Below, in pieces: positions 9,483 to 17,826 of a DNA stretch of 64,000 nucleotides; the first letter of the stretch is position 1; each line of letters begins with the position of its first letter. Below the pieces are notes generated by a model that saw only the letters and a list, made by a program, of their open reading frames with translations, made no database searches and had not been told where the DNA came from. The translations under genes and the position numbers were made by a program. Source of the stretch: Streptomyces ureilyticus (lineage in GTDB: Bacteria; Actinomycetota; Actinomycetes; Streptomycetales; Streptomycetaceae); the NCBI RefSeq assembly GCF_011045025.1, contig NZ_JAAKZX010000013.1:1-64000 (forward strand). The letters run 5' to 3'.

Positions 9483-9507
9483 CCGGGCGGTCCTGCGCAC
9501 CGCCCGG
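9483..9507. terminator. Hairpin after the VOC gene
   Basis: CCGGGCGGT pairs with ACCGCCCGG across a 7-nt loop, about 40 nt after the VOC stop. There is no T-run, as is common for actinobacterial terminators. Confidence 0.6.
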
Positions 9508-9664
9508 GCCACCGCCCGCGCGGGATGCTGTCCGTCGTCCGGTCACCGGTCGGCCGTCACGGCGGGTGCGGCGGGCGCGCGCCAACTGCCCACCTCCGCG
9601 CGGGGTTTCCCTTCTGGCCGACCTTCGCCTTGCGCCTGCTCACTCCCGGTCTCGCGGTCTTTCG

Positions 9665-9683
9665 TTAGGTTAGGCTAACCTTT
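9665..9683. promoter_or_regulatory. Iron box (DmdR1/IdeR-type operator)
   Basis: TTAGGTTAGGCTAACCTTT is a near-perfect copy of the 19-bp palindrome bound by Fe(II)-loaded DtxR/IdeR/DmdR repressors. It ends only 5 nt before the GTG of the siderophore ATPase gene, so repressor binding would cover the promoter core and probably the transcription start. Expression should therefore be induced by iron limitation. Confidence 0.93.
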
Positions 9684-9688
9684 GCCGC

Positions 9689-10546
9689 GTGCATGCAGGC
9701 GAAGAGAACTCCGCGACCGCGCGTCCTCGCGGTCATGGACTGTCGGCCACGGACGTCACCGTGGCGTACGACGGTGTCGACGTCGTACACGAGGCGTCGC
9801 TGACCCTGCGGCCCGGCGAAGTGACCGTGCTGGTCGGCCCGAACGGCAGCGGGAAGTCGACACTCCTGCGGACCCTCGCGCGGCTGCAGCGACCGAAGAC
9901 CGCCACGCTCGTCATCGACGGCACCGACGGACTCGCCCTGACCCCGCGTGAGTTCTCGCGCCGCCTGGCCCTTCTGACGCAGGGGCGCCCCACGCCCAGC
10001 GGGCTGACCGTGCGGGACGTCGTCGAGTTCGGCCGCTACCCGTACCGGGGCCGCTGGGGCCGCGCCGACCCGGACGGCCGGACCGCGGTGGACCGCGCGC
10101 TGGCCATGACGGGCGTCGCGGGACTCGCCGAACGCGGCGCCGAGCACCTCTCCGGAGGGCAGCTCCAGCGCGTCTGGCTCGCCGGCTGCCTGGCCCAGGA
10201 GACCGGCGTACTGCTCCTCGACGAGCCGACGACCTACCTCGACCTGCGCTACCAGGTCGAACTCCTCGACCTCGTCCGCGACTTGGCGGACGACCACGGG
10301 ATCGCGGTGGGCGCCGTCCTGCACGACCTGGACCAGGCCGCGGCCCTCGCCGACCGCATCGTCCTCCTCGACGAGGGACGGATCATCGCGGACGGCCGCC
10401 CCGACGACGTACTGACGGCGGAGCGGCTGACCGCCACCTACGGCATCCGCATCGAAGTCGGCACCGACCCCATGACGGGCCTGTTGCGCACCCGCGCGAT
10501 CGGCAGGCACCACTCGCGAAGCGAAAGGCTCAACCCCACCCCATGA
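9689..10546 (+). CDS. Ferric-siderophore ABC transporter ATPase
   Basis: 285 aa FepC/FhuC-class ATPase that powers siderophore uptake at the inner face of the membrane. Walker A GPNGSGKST (near residue 52), Q-loop LLTQGRPTPSG, signature LSGGQLQRV, Walker B VLLLDEPTT and switch histidine VLHDLDQA are all present. The GTG start has no Shine-Dalgarno sequence because the iron box occupies the space, so a leaderless transcript is likely. The gene overlaps the lipoprotein gene by 4 nt and is the first of three cistrons. Confidence 0.95.
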   Translation: MHAGEENSATARPRGHGLSATDVTVAYDGVDVVHEASLTLRPGEVTVLVGPNGSGKSTLLRTLARLQRPKTATLVIDGTDGLALTPREFSRRLALLTQGRPTPSGLTVRDVVEFGRYPYRGRWGRADPDGRTAVDRALAMTGVAGLAERGAEHLSGGQLQRVWLAGCLAQETGVLLLDEPTTYLDLRYQVELLDLVRDLADDHGIAVGAVLHDLDQAAALADRIVLLDEGRIIADGRPDDVLTAERLTATYGIRIEVGTDPMTGLLRTRAIGRHHSRSERLNPTP

Positions 10547-11529
10547 GACGCCTCCTGATGACCGCGGCAGCCGCCACCGCCGCGGCGCTCACCATGACCG
10601 CCTGCGGGACCACCGAGCCCGCCGCCGACGACGCCGAGGCGAAGCCGTCCGCCGAGCGCATCAGCCTCACCGACGCCTCCGGCGTGAAGACCGAGCTCGA
10701 CGGGCCCGCCGAGAAGGTCGTGGCGACCGAGTGGAACGAGGTCGAGTCCCTGATATCGCTGGGTGTCGACCCCGTCGGCGTCGCCGACATCAAGGGCTAC
10801 AAGCTCTGGGACAGCGCGGTCCCCCTTAAGAACGAGCCCAAAGACATCGGCGTACGCGGCGAGCCGAGCATGGACACCATCGCCGGCCTGAAGCCCGACC
10901 TCATCGTCGCCAGCAGCGACCTGCCGCCGGCCGCCGTGAAGCAGATGCGCGACATCGCCCCGGTCCTGCAGATCAAGTCCGCCGACGCAGCCGACCCGAT
11001 CGGGCAGATGACCAAGAACCTCGACGTCATCGCCAAGGCCACCGGCACCACCGAGCAGGCCGAGAAGCTCAAGAAGGACTTCGAGGCGAAGATCGCCGAG
11101 GGCAAGAAGGCCCTCGCCGACGCCGGTCTCGCCGGCGCGGACTACGCCTTCGCGGACGGTTACCTCGTCTCCAACCAGACCACGATCCGCCCGTTCACCA
11201 GCGGCTCGCTCATCGGCGCGGTCAACGAGCGGATCGGTCTGAAGAACGCCTGGACCGTCAAGGGCGACAAGGATTACGGGCTCGGCTCCACCGACGTCGA
11301 AGGCCTCACCAAGCTCGGCGGCGACGTGCGGTTCGCGTATATCGGCAACGACGGCGACAAGAGCAGCACCCCCTTCAGCGGTGCTCTGGCCAAGGACAGG
11401 GTGTGGACGTCGCTGCCGTTCGTGGAGAAGGGCAATGCGCACCGGCTGCCCGACGGCATCTGGATGTTCGGCGGAACCGGGTCGATGAGCGCGTACATCG
11501 ACGCCGTCGTCGCCGCGCTGACGAAGTAA
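10543..11529 (+). CDS. Ferric-siderophore-binding lipoprotein
   Basis: 328 aa periplasmic-binding-fold protein (FecB/FepB class) tethered to the membrane by a lipobox, LTMTAC near residue 21. The mature part has the expected helical-backbone arrangement: KVVATEWNEVESLISLGVDPVGVAD, cut here by the loop before GYKLW, then GLKPDLIVASS typical of these receptors. It delivers the ferric siderophore to the fused permease encoded 4 nt downstream. The identity of the siderophore cannot be read. Confidence 0.93.
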   Translation: MRRLLMTAAAATAAALTMTACGTTEPAADDAEAKPSAERISLTDASGVKTELDGPAEKVVATEWNEVESLISLGVDPVGVADIKGYKLWDSAVPLKNEPKDIGVRGEPSMDTIAGLKPDLIVASSDLPPAAVKQMRDIAPVLQIKSADAADPIGQMTKNLDVIAKATGTTEQAEKLKKDFEAKIAEGKKALADAGLAGADYAFADGYLVSNQTTIRPFTSGSLIGAVNERIGLKNAWTVKGDKDYGLGSTDVEGLTKLGGDVRFAYIGNDGDKSSTPFSGALAKDRVWTSLPFVEKGNAHRLPDGIWMFGGTGSMSAYIDAVVAALTK

Positions 11530-11533
11530 CACC

Positions 11534-13618
11534 ATGGCCGTGACCGCACCCGCACCCCCCGCCACCCGTCCGCCGGCGGCCACGTCCCGGGTGGGCGAGG
11601 CCGCGGTGACGGCCGCGCTGGCCCTGCTGGTCGCGGCGCTCGCGGTCGTGGACATCACGCAGGGCACGGCCGCGGTCGGTGCGCCCGAGATCTGGAAGGC
11701 GCTCACCGGCCGGGCCGATCCGGCGGACGCGTCCGTCGTCATCGCCTCTCGGCTGCCGCGTATGACCGCCGGGCTGCTCGTCGGGATCGCGCTCGGGATG
11801 GCGGGCACCGCGCTGCAGAAGGTCAGCCGCAATGTGCTCGCCTCGCCCGACACGCTTGCGGTGAACGCGGGGTCCTATCTTGCACTCGGGCTCGTTTCCG
11901 TGACCGGGGTTTCGCTGCCGCTGCTTGCCTCGTCCGGCGCCGCGTTTGTCGGCGGACTCGGGGCGGCGGCTGTGGTGCTCGGGCTTTCCGGGCTGGGTGC
12001 GGGGACGGTACGGCTCGTGCTCGCGGGCAGCGCGCTCGCCCTCGGGCTCACCGCCGTCACCGAGGGGCTGCTTCTGCTGTTTCCGCAGGAGACACAGGGG
12101 CTGTACCAGTGGAACCAGGGGAGCATTTCGCAGAACGGGTTCGACGGCGTGTTGCAGATGGTGCCGATCGGGCTCGCCGGTCTCGTCGGGCTTCTGCTGC
12201 TCGCTCGGCGGGTAGACGCCCTCGCTCTTGGTGACGATGCCGCCCGCGGGCTCGGCGTGCCGGTTCGGGCGACCCGGGTTGCGGGGGTGGTTCTCGCGGC
12301 GCTGCTCTCGGCAGCGGCCGTCACCCTTGCCGGGCCGATCGGCTTTGTGGGGCTGTGCGCGCCCGCGTTCGTCCGGCCTCTTGCCCGCAGGATCCGCGCG
12401 CTCTCCCGGACGCGTACCAGCCTGCCGGTCGTGGGACTCGCCGGTGCGGCGCTGGTCCTCGGTTCGGATGTGCTGTTGCGCGCCATCGTTCCGGCGGACG
12501 TGGCCGTCGCCGTTCCGACCGGCGTCGTCACCAGCCTTGTCGGCGCCGTCTTCCTGATCGTGTTGGCCACGCGCGTCCGGGACACTGCTGGCGCAGCCGC
12601 GCAGGACGGGCTGCGCATCAGAAGCCGGGGCGTCTTCCTCACCACCACGGGCGTACTGGTGGCCGTGCTCGTCGGCGTGACGATTGCCGCCGTGCTGCTT
12701 GGTGACAGCAAGTTGCTGCTGGGTGATGTGGCGAACTGGGCACAGGGGCGCGCCGGCCGGACCATCAGTTTCGTACTCGACACTCGGGTGCCCCGGGTTC
12801 TCGCGGCGCTCCTCGCGGGTGCGGCGCTCGCCCTGGCCGGGACGCTCGTGCAGGCCGTGACGCGTAATCCGCTCGCCGACCCCGGCATCCTGGGCGTCTC
12901 CGGCGGGGCCGCGCTCGGCGCCGTGCTCCTCGTGACGACGGTGTCCTCCGTCGGATCGTGGGGCGTGGCCGGTGCGGCGTTCGCGGGCGCAGCGGTCAGT
13001 TCCGTCCTCGTGTTCGGGCTTGCCGCGCGCGGCGGGTTCCAGCAGAACCGGCTCGTTCTCGTCGGGTTCGGTGTTGCCACCGCGGCGTCCGCGCTGATCA
13101 GCCTGCTGATCATCCTCACCGATCCGTTCAACGCGACCCTTGCGCTCACCTGGCTGTCGGGGTCCACCTACGGGCGGACTCTGCCCGACGTGGTGCCACT
13201 CGCGGTCGTCCTCGCCGTTGGGCTGCTCGTGGCGTGCCTGCGGCGCACCGAGCTTGACCTTGTGTCGCTCGACGAGGACACGCCGAGGCTTCTGGGGCTT
13301 GGGCTGAGCCGGGGGCGCCTCGGTTTTCTGACGCTGGCCGTGCTGCTCAGCGGCACCGCCGTGGCGGCCGCGGGCGCGATCGGGTTCGTGGGGCTGGTGG
13401 CTCCGCATGCGGCCAGGGCTCTGGTGGGGCGGCAGCATGGGCGGGTGGTGCCGGTGGCGGTGCTGCTGGGCGCGACGCTTGTTTGTGCGGCGGATTTGCT
13501 GGGCCGCACGGTGATTGCGCCGGCTCAGCTTGGGGCGGGGCTGATGACGGCGGTCATCGGTACGCCGTACTTCTTGCACCTGCTTGTGCGTATGCGCTCC
13601 GCTGGAAGGCCGGTGTGA
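11534..13618 (+). CDS. Fused FecCD-type siderophore permease (FhuB-like double permease)
   Basis: 694 aa, about twice the usual permease length. Two homologous FecCD halves are joined head to tail, each with roughly ten membrane spans. The first half carries ASRLPRMTAGLLVGIALG and the second DTRVPRVLAALLAGAALA, the same family opening, and each ends with a GFVGL(C/V)AP motif that contacts the ATPase. This layout is that of FhuB, which replaces a heterodimer of two permeases. The start lies 4 nt after the lipoprotein stop, so the three genes form one iron-regulated operon. Confidence 0.93.
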   Translation: MAVTAPAPPATRPPAATSRVGEAAVTAALALLVAALAVVDITQGTAAVGAPEIWKALTGRADPADASVVIASRLPRMTAGLLVGIALGMAGTALQKVSRNVLASPDTLAVNAGSYLALGLVSVTGVSLPLLASSGAAFVGGLGAAAVVLGLSGLGAGTVRLVLAGSALALGLTAVTEGLLLLFPQETQGLYQWNQGSISQNGFDGVLQMVPIGLAGLVGLLLLARRVDALALGDDAARGLGVPVRATRVAGVVLAALLSAAAVTLAGPIGFVGLCAPAFVRPLARRIRALSRTRTSLPVVGLAGAALVLGSDVLLRAIVPADVAVAVPTGVVTSLVGAVFLIVLATRVRDTAGAAAQDGLRIRSRGVFLTTTGVLVAVLVGVTIAAVLLGDSKLLLGDVANWAQGRAGRTISFVLDTRVPRVLAALLAGAALALAGTLVQAVTRNPLADPGILGVSGGAALGAVLLVTTVSSVGSWGVAGAAFAGAAVSSVLVFGLAARGGFQQNRLVLVGFGVATAASALISLLIILTDPFNATLALTWLSGSTYGRTLPDVVPLAVVLAVGLLVACLRRTELDLVSLDEDTPRLLGLGLSRGRLGFLTLAVLLSGTAVAAAGAIGFVGLVAPHAARALVGRQHGRVVPVAVLLGATLVCAADLLGRTVIAPAQLGAGLMTAVIGTPYFLHLLVRMRSAGRPV

Positions 13619-13662
13619 CGCTGCGGGTCCGTTGTGGCTGGTCGAGCCGTTACGTTGACACA

Positions 13663-13690
13663 GGCCCGGGCCCCTGACGGGGCGCGGGCC
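13663..13690. terminator. Hairpin after the siderophore operon
   Basis: GGCCCGGGCCCC, a TGAC loop, then GGGGCGCGGGCC form a 12-bp stem with one mismatch, 45 nt after the permease stop and 43 nt before the next start. Confidence 0.6.
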
Positions 13691-13732
13691 GGCGCCCAAC
13701 TTCGCCTACTCCGCAAACGAACAGGAACCCTC

Positions 13733-14836
13733 GTGATCTCTGCCGTCGTCATGAGCGAGCCCGGTGCACCGCTCGAAGTCCGCTCGTTCGCCCAGCCCGA
13801 ACTCGAGCCGGGCGCGGTCCTGTTGCGGACCCTGGGCAGCGAGGTGTGCGGCACGGATGCACACCTGTGGAAGGGGCAGCTCGCCGGTGTTCCGTATCCG
13901 ATCATTCCCGGGCATGTCAGTGTGGGGCGGATCAGTGCGCTGGGGCCGGGGGAGGCCCCGAGGGACGTGGACGGGGTTCCGCTGCGGGTCGGGCAGGTCG
14001 TGACGTTTCTCGATGTGTACGGGACCTGCGGGCGCTGTTGGTACTGCACCGTCGCCCATGCGACCACGCGCTGCCCGGAACGGAAGGTCTACGGGGTCAC
14101 CCTCTCGGCCGACGACGGGCTGCTGGGCGGCTGGGCGGAGTACATCCATCTGAAGCCGGGCGTCCATGTGATACCGCTGCCCGACGAGCTGGACTGGCGC
14201 GCGTTTCTCTCCGGAGGCTGCGGGATGCCTACCGCGCTGCATGCCGTGACGCTCGGCGACATCGGGTTCGGTGACACGGTCGTGGTCCAGGGCGCGGGGC
14301 CCGTCGGCCTGTGTGCCGCCGTGCTCGCCCAACTGCGCGGCGCCGGCCGGGTGATCGTCATCGGTGGGCCGGAGGGCAGACTGGCGGCGGCGACCCGTTT
14401 CGGCGCCGACAGCGTCATCGATATCGGCGGCACCACGGCCGACGAGCGGATCGCGGCGGTGCGGGACGTGACCGCGGGACGTGGCGCCGACGTCACGATC
14501 GAGGCGACCGGAGTGCCCTCGGCGGTGCCCGAAGGCATGCGGCTCACCCGGGACGCCGGGCGATACGTGATCGTAGGCCAGTACACCGACGCCGGTGAGG
14601 CGACCTTCAACCCGCATCTCGACCTGAACCAGAAGCACTTGGACGTCCGCGGCTGCTGGGGCAGCGACGTGGGGCACGTGTACCGGGCGGTCCAGGTCAT
14701 GGCCCGCTACGGGCGGATCTTCCCCTGGACCGACCTCATCACCACGGAGTACGGCCTCGCCGAAGCACAGGCCGCGCTGGAGGACGTCGCGGCCCAGCGT
14801 GTGGTGAAGGCGCTCATCGTGCCGCGGCAGGAGTGA
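13733..14836 (+). CDS. Zinc-dependent alcohol dehydrogenase (MDR family)
   Basis: 367 aa medium-chain dehydrogenase. The catalytic-zinc cysteine is in SEVCGTDAHLW, the structural-zinc cysteines in TCGRCWYCTVAHATTRC, and the NAD(P) Rossmann motif in VVVQGAGPVGLCAAVLA. The catalytic motif reads GHVSVG where GHE is usual, so the family glutamate is absent. The GTG start has AGGA 7 nt upstream; an ATG six codons later is possible. The gene is transcribed alone after a terminator-like hairpin, and its 3' end lies in the first unit of a tandem repeat. Substrate unknown. Confidence 0.85.
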   Translation: MISAVVMSEPGAPLEVRSFAQPELEPGAVLLRTLGSEVCGTDAHLWKGQLAGVPYPIIPGHVSVGRISALGPGEAPRDVDGVPLRVGQVVTFLDVYGTCGRCWYCTVAHATTRCPERKVYGVTLSADDGLLGGWAEYIHLKPGVHVIPLPDELDWRAFLSGGCGMPTALHAVTLGDIGFGDTVVVQGAGPVGLCAAVLAQLRGAGRVIVIGGPEGRLAAATRFGADSVIDIGGTTADERIAAVRDVTAGRGADVTIEATGVPSAVPEGMRLTRDAGRYVIVGQYTDAGEATFNPHLDLNQKHLDVRGCWGSDVGHVYRAVQVMARYGRIFPWTDLITTEYGLAEAQAALEDVAAQRVVKALIVPRQE

Positions 14837-14889
14837 GTGTCATGCCGCGGCAGGAGTGAGCGCCGTGCCGCGGCAGGCGTGAGTCCGTA
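14821..14889. repeat. 23-bp tandem repeat, three units, over a gene 3' end
   Basis: Three units with a 23-bp period (14821-14843, 14844-14866, 14867-14889) share the core GCCGCGGCAGGAGTGAG; the third has C for A in the centre. The first unit encodes the last residues and TGA stop of the dehydrogenase, so the stop codon is copied in every unit. The array fills the space to the convergent PPK2 gene. Confidence 0.9.
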
Positions 14890-14899
14890 AGGCCGTGTG

Positions 14900-15703
14900 T
14901 CACAGGCTCGCCGCGTGGTCGGGGACGTAGGTCTGCAGGTCGCGCGGCGGGCGCTCGTAGCCGGTCGACTCGGGGCGCTCCGGCAGCTCCAGCACCGGCG
15001 GCGGCACCTCGTGGTACGGCACGGAGTCCAGCAGGTGGGCGATCATGTTCAGCCGGGCCCGGCGCTTGTCGTCGCTCTCCACGACATGCCAGGGCGCCTC
15101 GGTGATGTCGGTGTGCACCATCATCTCGTCCTTGGCCCGGGAGTACGCCTCCCAGCGGGTGATCGACTCCAGGTCCATCGGGGACAGCTTCCAGTGCTTC
15201 AGCGGATCCTCCAGCCGGCGCCGGAAGCGCTCCTGCTGCTCGGTGTCGCTCACCGAGAACCAGTACTTGCGCAGCAGGATCCCGTCCTCCACCAGCATCC
15301 GCTCGAAGATCGGGCACTGCCGCAGGAAGAGCTGGTACTCCTCCTTCGTGCAGAAGCCCATCACGTGCTCGACCCCGGCCCGGTTGTACCAGGAGCGGTC
15401 GAACAGCACGATCTCCCCGGCGGCCGGCAGATGCTCGACGTAGCGCTGGAAGTACCACTGGGTGCGCTGCCGCTCGGTCGGCGTCGGCAGCGCCGCGATG
15501 CGCGCGATCCGCGGGTTGAGATGCTCGGCGACCCGCTTGATGGTGCCGCCCTTGCCCGCCGCGTCCCGGCCCTCGAAGACGACGACCAGCCGGGCACCCT
15601 CGGCACGCACCCATTCCTGGAGTTTCACCAACTCGGTCTGCAGGCGCAGCAGTTCCCGCTCGTATGCCGCGCGTGGCACCTTCGCCGCCTTCTTGCCGCT
15701 CAT
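14900..15703 (-). CDS. ppk2: Polyphosphate kinase 2
   Basis: 267 aa single-domain PPK2, which transfers phosphate between polyphosphate and nucleoside diphosphates. Walker A is FEGRDAAGKGGTIKR (near residue 45), the DRSWYNR Walker B follows near residue 105, and the lid and base-binding region is SDTEQQERFRRR. Length and motifs fit the single-domain enzymes that phosphorylate NDPs, but the preferred direction is not visible. The ATG at 15703 has GGGAGA 6 nt upstream. It stands alone, convergent with the dehydrogenase. Confidence 0.94.
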   Translation of the reverse strand: MSGKKAAKVPRAAYERELLRLQTELVKLQEWVRAEGARLVVVFEGRDAAGKGGTIKRVAEHLNPRIARIAALPTPTERQRTQWYFQRYVEHLPAAGEIVLFDRSWYNRAGVEHVMGFCTKEEYQLFLRQCPIFERMLVEDGILLRKYWFSVSDTEQQERFRRRLEDPLKHWKLSPMDLESITRWEAYSRAKDEMMVHTDITEAPWHVVESDDKRRARLNMIAHLLDSVPYHEVPPPVLELPERPESTGYERPPRDLQTYVPDHAASL

Positions 15704-15893
15704 GCCGTCTCCCTCACCCGATGGCCTACGCCGATGACCTCAACGTAATCGACGTACTCACTGGTCGGCCGGGAGGGGCCGGTCGGCCCTGTTGGGTACT
15801 CGGCGGGCCAGGGGAGGGTGGGGACGTACGTACGGACCCGCAGGCACCTCCGACCGATCCCAGATCACCGATCCCCGATCCGGAAGGGAACCC

Positions 15894-16004
15894 ATGATGT
15901 CCGTCGACACCCGGCAGGCGCCGACGCTGCTCACCGACGACGAGCTGAGGACGCTGGACGCCCACTGGCGCGCCGCGAACTACTTGTCCGTCGGCCAGAT
16001 CTTC
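15894..16004 (+). pseudogene. Phosphoketolase 5' fragment (xfp remnant)
   Basis: From a proper start with GGAAGGGA upstream, the first 37 codons match the N-terminus of xylulose-5-P/fructose-6-P phosphoketolases, including LDAHWRAANYLSVGQI. The similarity stops at codon 37, where the full enzyme would continue for some 750 residues. From about 15999 the DNA is instead the end of an oppositely oriented gene head (DUF899-like). The open frame runs on without homology to 16064. Confidence 0.8.
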
Positions 16005-16102
16005 TCCTGGTGGCGCATGAGCTCGATCTCGGCCAGGCGCAGCTCCTCGCGGGCGGCGAGGTAGTCCTCGGATTCCCCGGCCAGTCTGGTGCGCCGCAAC
16101 AT
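15980..16102 (-). pseudogene. DUF899-like gene 5' fragment
   Basis: A minus-strand start at 16102 with an ideal AGGAGG reads 40 residues before a stop inside the phosphoketolase fragment. SEDYLAAREELRLAEIELMR resembles the N-terminal helix of DUF899 (thioredoxin-like) proteins. The similarity ends at EKI, exactly where the phosphoketolase similarity on the other strand ends, so two gene heads are joined head to head. Confidence 0.65.
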
Positions 16103-16416
16103 CGCGTCCTCCTGGGGTGGCCATTTCCCCCGCAGCGGTCATCCAAGTCTGGGGCGGCCGACCCGGCGCCGCGGGCGGACCGGGCGGCTTCCTGCCGCCG
16201 CCGGTCACCGGCTCGCCGTACGGGGCGTACGAGTCGTACGCGTCGGCTCGTACGTCATCGGCCTGGCGCTGCACGGGCGACGCAGCTCTGCCCTGTCGCG
16301 CTGTATCCGCCGCACGCTTTCCTTGGATGAGGCGTGCCGCTCACTGGTGAACTGCCCTTTCCTCAGGGAGAGTTGGCGGTGACGCCAACCTGGAGTCCCC
16401 CCACAGAGGAGCTCGA
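16103..16416. other. 314-bp gap with a hairpin before the sugar dehydrogenase
   Basis: No convincing gene is seen; open frames here lack ribosome sites and family features. A perfect hairpin, GTTGGCG-GTGA-CGCCAAC (16372-16389), lies 28 nt before the next start and could be an operator or a leader structure. Confidence 0.5.
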
Positions 16417-17625
16417 ATGTCACGACTCAGACGGATAGGCCTCGTATGGACGATGGCTGCTCTGCTGTCTGCCACGGTCGCGCCCGCCGCGACCGCGGAG
16501 CCGGACGGTTCCGGTCCCGGTGTGCCTCTGGACCAGTTGAAGGTAGTCACCACCCCAGTAGCGACCGGACTGGCGCAACCGGTCGCGATGGCCGCGGCCA
16601 ACGACCGCAGCGGACGGATGCTCATCGCCGAGAGAGCCGGCACGGTACGGGCCTTCCACCCCAAGGACGGGCTCGCCGCCGACCCGGTGCTGGACATCAG
16701 CGACCGCGTGAACAGCACCGGCCTCGAACGCGGCCTCCTCGGCATCGTCCCGGCGCCCGACTTCCAGAAGACCTCGCAGGTGTACGTGGCCTACACCAGC
16801 CGGCCGGACGGAGCCCTGACGCTGTCCCGGGTCCCGCTCGGCGACCCGGCGCGGGAGCAGGTGCTGCTCACCCAGGAGCACTCCCAGTTCGCCAACCACA
16901 ACGGCGGCCAGCTCGCCTTCGGCCCTGACGGCTACCTGTACTGGGGGCTCGGCGACGGCGGAGGCGGCGGCGACCCCTTGGCCACCGGGCAGAACCTAGG
17001 CACGCTGCTCGGCAAGATCCTGCGCCTGGACGTGAGCCGTTCCTGCGGCGAACTCCCTTACTGCGTCCCGGAGAACAACCCGTTCGTCACAACGCCCGGT
17101 GCCCGGCCGGAGATCTGGTCCTACGGCCTGCGCAACCCGTGGCGGTTCTCGTTCGACCGGCTCGACGGCTCGCTCTGGGTGGGCGACGTCGGCCAGAGTG
17201 CGTACGAAGAGATCAACCACGCCGAGGCAGCACGCGGCGGGCTCAACTTCGGCTGGTCCTGCAAGGAAGGCCCCGCGGTGTTCAACGCCGAACGCTGCGC
17301 ACCGGACGCCACCTACACCGACCCGGTGTTCCACTACCGGACCGGCGCCGACGGCTGCTCGGTCATCGGCGGCCACGTCTACCGCGGCCAGCGGCACGCG
17401 AGCCTTGCCTTCGGTACGTACGTAGCGACCGACTGGTGCTCCGGGACCGCATGGGCCGTGCGCAAGAACGACGACGGCACCTACCAAAGCGCCACGATCG
17501 GCCAGTTCCCGACCCAGGTCAGCTCGTTCGCCGAAGACCGTTCCGGCGAGCTGTACGCGATCACCGACCGCACCGGCGAACTGCACCGCGTCGGCTTCGA
17601 GCGCGTCGCACCGCGAACGGACTGA
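16417..17625 (+). CDS. Secreted PQQ-type sugar dehydrogenase (glucose/sorbosone dehydrogenase family)
   Basis: 402 aa with a cleavable signal peptide (hydrophobic core LVWTMAALLSATVAP ending PAATAEP) followed by the six-bladed soluble glucose dehydrogenase fold. Diagnostic stretches are ERGLLGIVPAP, a catalytic-type histidine in HNGGQLAFGPDGYLY, GDGGGGGDP, and a calcium/PQQ-region SYGLRNPWRFSFD. Members oxidise aldoses or sorbosone outside the cell with PQQ, though some do not bind it. A good GAGGAG precedes the ATG by 5 nt. A strong hairpin follows the stop, so the gene is monocistronic. Confidence 0.88.
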   Translation: MSRLRRIGLVWTMAALLSATVAPAATAEPDGSGPGVPLDQLKVVTTPVATGLAQPVAMAAANDRSGRMLIAERAGTVRAFHPKDGLAADPVLDISDRVNSTGLERGLLGIVPAPDFQKTSQVYVAYTSRPDGALTLSRVPLGDPAREQVLLTQEHSQFANHNGGQLAFGPDGYLYWGLGDGGGGGDPLATGQNLGTLLGKILRLDVSRSCGELPYCVPENNPFVTTPGARPEIWSYGLRNPWRFSFDRLDGSLWVGDVGQSAYEEINHAEAARGGLNFGWSCKEGPAVFNAERCAPDATYTDPVFHYRTGADGCSVIGGHVYRGQRHASLAFGTYVATDWCSGTAWAVRKNDDGTYQSATIGQFPTQVSSFAEDRSGELYAITDRTGELHRVGFERVAPRTD

Positions 17626-17635
17626 CCGCAGGACC

Positions 17636-17678
17636 GGGGCCGGGCGGGAGATGGAGCGGCCACCTCCCGCCCGGCCCC
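17636..17678. terminator. Strong terminator hairpin after the sugar dehydrogenase
   Basis: GGGGCCGGGCGGGAG pairs perfectly over 15 bp with CTCCCGCCCGGCCCC across a 13-nt loop, 11 nt after the stop. Confidence 0.85.
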
Positions 17679-17826
17679 TCGTAGTGAAACTGTTCCGTCC
17701 TCGGAGCCCCCTCCGCCCCCTCCGCTGCGCTTCCGTTCCGCGATCCCTTCCCGCACGGCTATACGCTCGGCGACCTGTGGGGCGAGCAGAGCTCCACTCC
17801 CGAGACGTAATCGGAGAACGTGACTG

